Part shown: one piece after another, positions 1 to 5,419 of the stretch
How positions within the stretch are numbered: the stretch's first letter is position 1
Layout: each line of letters starts with the position of its first letter
Assembly: GCA_022563075.1 (NCBI GenBank)
Contig: JADFOC010000109.1
Coordinates: 1-7,848, forward strand
Length of the DNA stretch: 7,848 bases
Direction of reading: 5' to 3'
Source: Pseudomonadota bacterium
GTDB lineage: Bacteria; Pseudomonadota; Gammaproteobacteria; Pseudomonadales; Pseudohongiellaceae
Made by a program: the position numbers and the translations under genes
The notes under the pieces: model-generated
What the model was told of the DNA's origin: nothing
The model's database searches: none
What the model saw: the letters and a program-made list of their open reading frames with translations, nothing else

Positions 1-150
1 GCCATGGATAAAGCCACCGGCGAGGAACTCGCCCGCGTGGAAGCACCGTCGGCGAGTCGCTATGGCATGAGTTCCTGGGTGCATGAGGGCAAGCAATATA
101 TCATCTTGCAAACCGGCAGTTCGTTAACGGCGATGACCTTGCCAGACTAG
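1..150 (+). CDS. C-terminal end of a PQQ-dependent dehydrogenase (5' end outside window)
   Basis: Frame 1 is open from the first base to the TAG at 148-150 and gives the last 49 residues of a protein. The segment begins with a Asp-Lys-Ala-Thr-Gly-Glu-Glu-Leu turn, the usual blade motif of PQQ beta-propellers. It continues with a Gly-Lys-Gln-Tyr-Ile-Ile strand (GKQYIILQTG) and ends in a short Leu-Thr-Ala-Met-Thr-Leu-Pro tail. This matches the closing blade of quinoprotein glucose/alcohol dehydrogenases, periplasmic or membrane-bound enzymes that pass electrons from sugars or alcohols to the respiratory chain. The catalytic Asp, the Ca/PQQ ligands and any signal peptide lie upstream, so substrate and subfamily cannot be told. 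A hairpin follows 11 nt after the stop. The family call is fairly safe; nothing finer is supported. Confidence 0.72.
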   Translation, partial: AMDKATGEELARVEAPSASRYGMSSWVHEGKQYIILQTGSSLTAMTLPD

Positions 151-161
151 CGTAGAGCGAT

Positions 162-190
162 TTGAGCTCCGTAGTTGCTACGGAGCTTAA
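162..190 (+). terminator. Hairpin downstream of the PQQ dehydrogenase, possible terminator
   Basis: AGCTCCGTAG (165-174) and CTACGGAGCT (178-187) form a perfect 10-bp stem with a TTG loop. The stem extends by one G-T wobble and two T-A pairs to 162/190. It sits just after the stop at 150, where a terminator is expected, but no T-run follows (GGCTGATAAC), so it is not a canonical rho-independent terminator. It could also act as an RNA-stabilising 3' hairpin. Confidence 0.42.
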
Positions 191-301
191 GGCTGATAAC
201 GGACAGCGTTGCAGCGGACGGGATTTAAATCTTCCTGCTAATTACAGCAGAGAGATCGAACCAGAAAAAAACCAGCCATATAACAATCGAGGAGTAGATC
301 G

Positions 302-955
302 ATGAAGAAGACTTTACTTTTTAGCGCCGCCGCTTTCGTTGCAGCGGCGACTACGTTTACCGTGACTAATTCGCAAGAAAACGAAATGAGTTTCTTTATC
401 ACCAGTGTGGGTTCCGGTGATGGGGCCAATCTCGGCGGACTGGCAGGCGCAGATGCCCATTGTCAAAGCCTGGCGGATGCGGCCGGCTCACGCGGCAAGA
501 CCTGGCATGCCTACCTGAGTGCCCATGCCACCGACGGCTCGCCCACCATCAATGCCAGAGATCGCATTGGTTTTGGCCCCTGGTTTAACGCCAACGGTGT
601 CGAAGTAGCCAGCAACATGAATCACCTGCACAGCGAGTCCAATGCCCTGAGCAAGGCAAATTCAATCACGGAAAGTGGGGATACGGTCAACGGTCGTGGT
701 GATTCACCGAATCAACACGATATCCTCACCGGCTCCACGCTGGATGGCCGCACCGTCGACGATGGTGACAACCACACCTGTAACAACTGGACCAACAACG
801 GCGAAGGGTCGGCTCACGTAGGTCACTTCGACCGCACCGGTGGCGGTCAGAACCCGACTTCCTGGAATAGTGCACACGGTTCAGCCGGCTGCAGCCAGGC
901 CAACTTAGTCCGTACCGGTGGCGCTGGATACTATTACTGCTTCGCTATCGACTAG
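302..955 (+). CDS. Secreted lectin-like (C-type lectin/endostatin-like fold) protein
   Basis: A 217-residue protein. The ATG at 302 is preceded by GAGGAG at 289-294 with a 7-nt gap, which supports this start. Residues 1 to about 24 form a signal peptide (Lys-Lys, then an Ala/Phe-rich hydrophobic stretch), so the protein is exported to the periplasm or outside. The mature part opens with FFITSVGSGDG and LGGLAGADAHCQ, then carries GKTWHAYLS, NARDRIGFGPW, NGRGDSPNQHDILTGS, CNNWT, GGGQNPTSWNSAH and a final GAGYYYCFA. I recognise this ordered set from small bacterial secreted proteins often named lectin-like. Cysteines at 54, 160, 197 and 213 could form two disulfides, as in C-type-lectin-like folds. 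The ligand is unknown. The gene appears monocistronic, with a hairpin before it and a strong terminator behind it. Family recognition is from memory; the fold assignment is inference. Confidence 0.7.
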   Translation: MKKTLLFSAAAFVAAATTFTVTNSQENEMSFFITSVGSGDGANLGGLAGADAHCQSLADAAGSRGKTWHAYLSAHATDGSPTINARDRIGFGPWFNANGVEVASNMNHLHSESNALSKANSITESGDTVNGRGDSPNQHDILTGSTLDGRTVDDGDNHTCNNWTNNGEGSAHVGHFDRTGGGQNPTSWNSAHGSAGCSQANLVRTGGAGYYYCFAID

Positions 956-985
956 ATAGCTGCCAGAGAGATGGATGAATCGCCC

Positions 986-1022
986 AAATGGTGTTGCTTT
1001 AAAGCAACACCATTTGCTTTTT
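986..1022 (+). terminator. Strong intrinsic terminator after the lectin-like gene
   Basis: AAATGGTGTTGCTTT (986-1000) is followed immediately by its exact reverse complement AAAGCAACACCATTT (1001-1015), a perfect 30-bp palindrome. Then comes GC and five T residues (1018-1022). The loop forms from the central TTTAAA. The T-run lies only on the + side, so it terminates transcription of the lectin-like gene 30 nt past its stop. It also means that the in-frame ATG at 975, upstream of the hairpin, is not the start of the next gene. Confidence 0.92.
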
Positions 1023-1023
1023 C

Positions 1024-1034
1024 AGGAAAGGAAA
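1024..1034 (+). promoter_or_regulatory. Ribosome binding site that fixes the GST start
   Basis: The purine-rich AGGAAAGGAAA lies directly behind the terminator T-run. It is about 10 nt ahead of the ATG at 1044 and only 1 nt ahead of an ATG at 1036 that opens a three-codon frame. Together with the protein alignment this favours 1044 as the GST start. Confidence 0.55.
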
Positions 1035-1043
1035 CATGATCGC

Positions 1044-1667
1044 ATGAAACTTTACGGCATGGCGCAGTCACGCTCTTTTCGTGCGCTGTGGGCATTGGAA
1101 GAGACCGGCCTGGAATATGAGTACGTTGGGATTAAGTTGTTCGTCGACCCGGCGCAATCCGAAGCCGCGCAGAATCCAGACTATCTGGCGTTAAACTCCC
1201 AGGGCAAGGTCCCCACGCTGGTTGATGGTGACCTGGTGCTCACGGAAAGCATCGCCATCGTTAACTACATCGCGCGGAAGGCGCCTGAGTGTGGCTTGCT
1301 GCCGAATGTTGATATGGTGGGTTACGCGCACCACGATGAACTGATTGCCTTCGTTCTGGCGGAGCTGGAACAACCACTTTGGAGTAACGGCAAACATCGA
1401 TTCGCCCTGCCGGAGGAACAGCGCATACCACAGATGCTGGAGACCGCGAAGTTTGAGTTCGCCAAGGCGCTGCACACCCTGGATCATTTGTTAGGCGGCA
1501 ACGAGTTTGCCATCGGTGGCCAGTTCAGCCTGGCTGATCTTCTGTTGGCGCACACCTTCAATTGGGCGATCCGCTTCGAATTCGATGTGCCGGCGAGATA
1601 TGTCGAATTGAGAGATCGGCACTATCGACGTCCCGCAGCGGTAAGGGCCATGGCGGTGATCGAATAA
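1044..1667 (+). CDS. Glutathione S-transferase family protein
   Basis: A 207-residue cytosolic protein, the usual GST length, starting MKLYGMAQSRSFRALWALEE. An in-frame ATG at 975 would add 23 residues read through the terminator hairpin and is rejected. The N-terminal thioredoxin-fold domain (about 1-80) shows the Ser9-x-Ser11 region where the activating Ser/Tyr/Cys of GSTs lies. It also has NSQGKVPTL with the conserved cis-Pro (Pro57) and Glu68-Ser69, which bind the gamma-glutamyl part of glutathione. The helical C-terminal domain (about 90-207) carries the FSLADLLLAH N-capping box (Ser162, Asp165). Known GSTs of this type conjugate or reduce electrophiles with glutathione; the substrate cannot be read from sequence. 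The S41-like gene starts 5 nt after the stop, suggesting one transcript and coupled translation. Confidence 0.9.
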   Translation: MKLYGMAQSRSFRALWALEETGLEYEYVGIKLFVDPAQSEAAQNPDYLALNSQGKVPTLVDGDLVLTESIAIVNYIARKAPECGLLPNVDMVGYAHHDELIAFVLAELEQPLWSNGKHRFALPEEQRIPQMLETAKFEFAKALHTLDHLLGGNEFAIGGQFSLADLLLAHTFNWAIRFEFDVPARYVELRDRHYRRPAAVRAMAVIE

Positions 1668-1672
1668 CGGTC

Positions 1673-2725
1673 ATGCCTCGAATCTTATCGCTGTTGCTTG
1701 CGATCCTGGTGCTGTGTCCAAATGCAGGGGCACAAGGCCCTGGCGAGCTTGAAGTAGATTCCAGTCAGCTGCGCTTCTACCTGATACAGGCATTTCAGGC
1801 AGGCTCAGCCGCCGATCGGCTGGCGCTCAATCACATCGGCATACAGGTAGTCCCGCTAGCCGATGACTACCTGGTCACGGCCGTGCTGGAAGGCTATCCC
1901 GCCCACCAGGCCGGCATAAATCGTGGCGACTTAATCACCGCAGCTAACGGTGAAGCATTTCATCCGGTCTATTCCTTCAACCAGGCAAGCACCGATTCAT
2001 CGCCGTTTGTACCGGCTCATGCACAATACGATATTGAGCTGGAGAGAAACGGGGACATCCTAAGCGTGCAGGTGACTCCAGTTTTTGAGAATCTTTATGA
2101 CAGCTATCGCACCGCCACACTTAACAGCATTCAACAGTTTAGTTCTGGTAATAAGTTGATTGGATACGTGCGCCTCTGGGGTTTTTCCAGAGCGTCTAAC
2201 GACCTGGTGAGCTTTCACCAGTTAATCGATGATTTTGCCTACTGCGATGGACTGATAATCGATCTAAGAAATGCCTATGGTTTCCTCGACACCAGCCACC
2301 TGGACTTGCTGATACCAAACCGTCGCCGCTTTTTTACTGCCACCGGTGCAGGCTCCGAGCATGTTGCCTTGGCCTTTGGCACACAAAATACCGTCGAAGA
2401 TTCCTACCAGAAACCCATCGCCGTCTTGATCAATGCCGACACCAGGGGTGGTGCCGAGCTGTTTGCCTACCAATTAGCCAAGCTCGAGCGAGTAGTGACC
2501 ATCGGTGAAGCCACGCCGGGGCAGATCGGTGACTATCGATTAATCTCTCGTGGTGCGAGCACAGCCTTTCGTTATCATCCTGCACACTCTATTCGGATAG
2601 ATGGTAATGTTTTTGAAACGCAAGGTGTAACGCCCCAACAAGCCGTTGCCTATCCCTATCAACAGAGCACCCGTAGCGATCCGCAATATGAGACTGCCGT
2701 GGTAATAATGCTGGGCATCATCTAG
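1673..2725 (+). CDS. Exported PDZ + S41-type peptidase-like protein, nucleophile Ser replaced by Gly
   Basis: A 350-residue protein from the ATG at 1673. The open frame reaches back to 1562 inside the GST gene, but a signal peptide begins exactly here (MPRILSLLLAILVL, likely cut after Ala-Gly-Ala20). There is no clear ribosome site, so translation probably couples to the GST stop 5 nt upstream. Residues about 54-135 form a PDZ domain (GYPAHQAGINRGDLI, NGEAF). Residues about 160-330 form the S41/C-terminal-processing-protease core (IGYVRLWGFS, GLIIDLRNAYG, KPIAVLINADTRGGAELFAY, GEATPG, QGVTP). In S41 proteases the serine nucleophile lies three residues before the conserved Glu, as in TRSGKE or SASE; here that position is Gly259 (GGT, 2447-2449). 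Gln284 stands where the catalytic Lys of Tsp/CtpA enzymes would be. The fold call is firm; lack of proteolysis is an inference, and it may be a periplasmic binding or scaffold protein. Confidence 0.82.
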   Translation: MPRILSLLLAILVLCPNAGAQGPGELEVDSSQLRFYLIQAFQAGSAADRLALNHIGIQVVPLADDYLVTAVLEGYPAHQAGINRGDLITAANGEAFHPVYSFNQASTDSSPFVPAHAQYDIELERNGDILSVQVTPVFENLYDSYRTATLNSIQQFSSGNKLIGYVRLWGFSRASNDLVSFHQLIDDFAYCDGLIIDLRNAYGFLDTSHLDLLIPNRRRFFTATGAGSEHVALAFGTQNTVEDSYQKPIAVLINADTRGGAELFAYQLAKLERVVTIGEATPGQIGDYRLISRGASTAFRYHPAHSIRIDGNVFETQGVTPQQAVAYPYQQSTRSDPQYETAVVIMLGII

Positions 2726-3489
2726 GACACCTGGGGCTTTGGCTTTGGATTTCCAGGCTGCTCCCAGTGCAGATCGTGAAAGTCGAATTGTTTCTCAAGC
2801 GTCGGCTTGACCACTGCGAAGTACGGTGACATATCAAAATCTCTTGGCGTAAAGTGTGTGAAGTGGCGCCTATAATAGTGTGGAACCTCACCATCATTAC
2901 CCCCATCACCGGTTCTTCTTGGCAAGATCGGATAATCGATCGATTGAAATGCCTCGGCGATCAGCGTCGAACAAATAGCCTTGGTGGGCTCGCCGCTGCC
3001 AAAGCTGATCATGGCGCGTCGGTATCGTTCAGGCACCGCTGGCTTCTGGATCAGGTAACGCAGCAGATCGAACACATTCTTCAGATCGTAACGATGTCCC
3101 AATTTGGAGCGCGCGTAGGCAACTAACTTGCCGATCTCTGCGTCGCTAAGACTCACCGGTCGGCAGATTCGCAGGTTGAAATCTGCATAGTGATCCAGAC
3201 TCACCAGATGCACGCCATCTTTGAGATTGGCCTCTATCAGATTGGCTTCACTGCAGCTTGCCCCCGGCTCGCCAACGAACAGGCAGGCATGCGACCAGGA
3301 GGACTGACTGAGATACTTGATGGCGGTGCTGATGCGGTTATTGCCTTCCACCAGGACGATGTCACCGGTTCGCAATACCGCCGCCACATCGTTGACGGCA
3401 ACGGTATCCATGCGCTGATAGCCTGGCAGGGATTTAGTCAGGAAAGACGCCAGGGCTTCGCCGATGGCTCGATTGATCGCACTCAACAC
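2722..3489 (-). CDS. YiiX/YebB-like permuted papain-fold (NlpC/P60 superfamily) protein
   Basis: A 255-residue protein on the minus strand. It starts with GTG at 3489, supported by AAGGAAG 7 nt upstream. The family is the circularly permuted NlpC/P60-like hydrolases typified by YiiX/YaeF, in which the His comes before the Cys. Visible are LRTGDIVLVEG and SSWSHACLFVG with the likely catalytic His67, then LIEAN with a possible third residue Glu86. Next come YDLKNVFDLLRYL and AICSTLIAEAFQ with the likely nucleophile Cys173, and a final ISFG/DYPILP region typical of the family. Members are thought to act as amidases or thioesterases, on peptidoglycan or lipid-linked substrates, but few have been tested. 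There is no clear signal peptide or membrane segment, so it is probably cytosolic. The tail is Lys-Pro-rich (NPKPKP). It converges on the S41-like gene and diverges from the aldehyde dehydrogenase gene. Confidence 0.8.
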   Translation of the reverse strand: MLSAINRAIGEALASFLTKSLPGYQRMDTVAVNDVAAVLRTGDIVLVEGNNRISTAIKYLSQSSWSHACLFVGEPGASCSEANLIEANLKDGVHLVSLDHYADFNLRICRPVSLSDAEIGKLVAYARSKLGHRYDLKNVFDLLRYLIQKPAVPERYRRAMISFGSGEPTKAICSTLIAEAFQSIDYPILPRRTGDGGNDGEVPHYYRRHFTHFTPRDFDMSPYFAVVKPTLEKQFDFHDLHWEQPGNPKPKPQVS

Positions 3490-3496
3490 TCAACTA

Positions 3497-3503
3497 CTTC
3501 CTT
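3497..3503 (-). promoter_or_regulatory. Ribosome binding site deciding the GTG start of the YiiX-like gene
   Basis: Read on the minus strand this is AAGGAAG, 7 nt before the GTG at 3489. No ATG lies nearby in frame upstream; the first in-frame internal ATG (Met27) is not needed because spacing and match here are good. Confidence 0.65.
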
Positions 3504-3597
3504 TTGGGTTCACTTCTTATTGGCATAGAAAAATTGGGTATGCTAGTTTTACCTCCCTAGCCAAACACAGTGTAATCGAATCGACAGGAGTAACAAA

Positions 3598-5025
3598 ATG
3601 ACCACGGCCTACAATAAATTCTACATCAATGGTGAATGGGTCGAGCCGGAGAATAGATCCACGCTTGACGTCATCAATCCCGCCACGGAGGAGGCGTTCG
3701 CCACCATCAGCCTGGGTACGGCCGAAGACGTCGATACGGCCGCCAAGGCGGCTCGCGCGGCCTTTGCCGAGTGGTCGCAATCCACCGTCGAGCAACGCTT
3801 GAGCGTCATCAACAAGATTATCGAGGGGCTCAAGGCCCGCGGCGACGAGATCGCCACGGCGATCTCCAATGAGATGGGCGCCCCGATGACACTGGCGAAG
3901 ACCGCACAGCTGGGCAGCGGCATCGGCCATTTCATGAACATCGTGAGCGTCCTGAAAAACTATGAATTCGAGGAAATCCGGGGCACCACAAAAATTGTGA
4001 AAGAAGCTGCCGGTGTCTGTGGATTCATCACCCCCTGGAACTGGCCACTCAATCAGATCGCCTGCAAGGTGGCACCGGCCATCGCCGCCGGCTGCACCAT
4101 GATATTGAAACCCAGTGAAATTGCCCCCATCAGTGGCTATCTACTGGCCGAAATCATTGCCGAGTCTGGACTCCCCGCCGGCGTGTTTAATCTGGTCAAT
4201 GGCGATGGACCCACGGTAGGCGCCGCTATTTCGTCTCACCCGGAAATCGACGTGGTTTCATTCACCGGATCTACCCGTGCCGGTCGTGAAGTGGCCAAGG
4301 CGGCCGCCGATGGCATCAAGCGCGTCACCCAGGAGCTGGGCGGTAAGTCGGCCAATATCATTCTGGAAGACGTCCCCGATTTCGCCAAGGCTGTCAGTGG
4401 TGGCGTGATCTCCTGTTTTGGCAACAGCGGACAATCCTGCAACGCCCCTACGCGCATGTTGGTACCAAAAGCCCGTATGGCGGAAGCGATGGAAGTAGCC
4501 AAGGCCGCTGCCGCCAAAGCCACCGTCGGCGATCCGAACGATGACTCTACCCGACTCGGCCCCGTCGTTAGCGAACTGCAGTTCAATAAGATTCAAGGCT
4601 TAATCGAGAAGGGTATCGAGGAAGGCGCCGAGTTAGTGGTCGGTGGACTCGGCCGACCCGAAGGCCTGGATAAGGGTTACTACGTACAGCCAACCGTATT
4701 CGGCAATGTCAACAACGACATGACTATCGCGCGCGAAGAAATCTTTGGCCCGGTGCTGTCTATCCTTCCTTATGAAGACGATGCCGATGCCGTGCGTATC
4801 GCCAATGATACCGATTATGGACTGTCCGGTTATGTATCCGGCGAACCGGAACACGCACAGCAGATTGCCCGTCAGATTCGAACCGGCATGGTACACATTA
4901 ACGGCGCCGGTCCGGATTTCGCCGCCCCTTTCGGTGGGTACAAGCATTCCGGCAACGGCCGCGAATGGGGACAGGATGGGTTTGAAGAATTCCTGGAAAC
5001 CAAATCCATCTTAGGCGTCGCCTAG
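3598..5025 (+). CDS. NAD(P)-dependent aldehyde dehydrogenase
   Basis: A 475-residue protein of normal family length. The ATG at 3598 is 7 nt behind AGGAG (3586-3590). All ALDH landmarks are present in order: FYINGEWV at the N-terminus, TPWNWPLNQ with Asn148 that stabilises the thiohemiacetal, and ILKPSE with Lys171. Then come SFTGST in the cofactor fold, ELGGKSANII with the general base Glu247, GNSGQSCNAPTR with catalytic Cys281, and EEIFGPVLS with the ribose-binding Glu381, followed by PFGGYKHSGNGREWG near the C-terminus. It oxidises an aldehyde to the acid with NAD(P)+ in the cytosol. The substrate class is not determined by these motifs, although the overall sequence resembles broad-range proteobacterial ALDHs. 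A VOC gene starts 19 nt after the stop with its own ribosome site, implying one operon. Confidence 0.96.
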   Translation: MTTAYNKFYINGEWVEPENRSTLDVINPATEEAFATISLGTAEDVDTAAKAARAAFAEWSQSTVEQRLSVINKIIEGLKARGDEIATAISNEMGAPMTLAKTAQLGSGIGHFMNIVSVLKNYEFEEIRGTTKIVKEAAGVCGFITPWNWPLNQIACKVAPAIAAGCTMILKPSEIAPISGYLLAEIIAESGLPAGVFNLVNGDGPTVGAAISSHPEIDVVSFTGSTRAGREVAKAAADGIKRVTQELGGKSANIILEDVPDFAKAVSGGVISCFGNSGQSCNAPTRMLVPKARMAEAMEVAKAAAAKATVGDPNDDSTRLGPVVSELQFNKIQGLIEKGIEEGAELVVGGLGRPEGLDKGYYVQPTVFGNVNNDMTIAREEIFGPVLSILPYEDDADAVRIANDTDYGLSGYVSGEPEHAQQIARQIRTGMVHINGAGPDFAAPFGGYKHSGNGREWGQDGFEEFLETKSILGVA

Positions 5026-5044
5026 TCTAAGAAAGGGCAGTAAC

Positions 5045-5419
5045 GTGAGCATAGATATAAAGAAGGGTGCCATCGACATCGGCATCGTCACCAATAACCT
5101 CGAAGCGATGCTGTCCTTTTACCGGGACAGCCTCGGCCTCGAATTGGAAGCCACCATCGATATGCCCGGCGGCGGTGTGATGAACCGCTTCAAGGTGGGC
5201 AACAGTATCATCAAGGTAATCGAAACCGATCCCCAGCCCACAACTGATGCGGCTCCCGGCGGCATTCGCGGCGCCACCGGCTATCGCTACTGGACCATCA
5301 CCGTGGGTAATCTGAATGCTGTAGTACAGAAGGTCGCCGATGACGGTCACAAGGTGGTGATCGCGTCAAAGGAAGTACGACCCGGTGTCACCATCGCCAT
5401 CGTCACCGATCCGGACGAT
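5045..5419 (+). other. VOC/glyoxalase-fold segment, 3' end missing
   Basis: Residues 1-125 of the chimeric frame. The paired VOC modules are visible: GAIDIGIVTNNLEAMLSFYRDSLGLE (module 1, here in two parts: residues 8-19 and 20-34), then YRYWTITVGNLNAVVQKV and VRPGVTIAIVTDPD (module 2). The family normally continues after DPD with Gly-Asn and a last strand containing the final metal-ligand Glu; this is absent. The usual N-terminal metal-ligand His is Asp11 here, so even the complete protein may not be a standard metal-dependent glyoxalase. Its place directly behind the aldehyde dehydrogenase suggests a shared pathway. Confidence 0.75.

Noticed and set aside
692..709. GRGDSP, the classical integrin-binding hexapeptide, in the lectin-like protein
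   Set aside because: It sits inside the conserved NGRGD-x-PN-x-HD motif of this bacterial family, so it is most likely a fold feature and its likeness to fibronectin is chance.
975..1043. N-terminal extension of the GST from the ATG at 975
   Set aside because: The extension would translate through the terminator hairpin, has no ribosome site, and GST proteins of this type begin at the MKLYG-like strand.
2731..2758. CCTGG...CCAGG inverted repeat near the convergent gene ends
   Set aside because: Only five or six pairs around a long loop and no T-run; not credible as a terminator.
3514..3544. Possible promoter TTCTTA / TATGCT ahead of the aldehyde dehydrogenase gene
   Set aside because: The spacer is 19 nt and both hexamers match the consensus poorly. 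A promoter must exist in the 108-nt divergent gap, but I cannot place it.
3517..3941. Minus-strand open frames over the start of the aldehyde dehydrogenase gene
   Set aside because: They are antisense shadows of a gene with all catalytic motifs present; no domain or ribosome site supports them.
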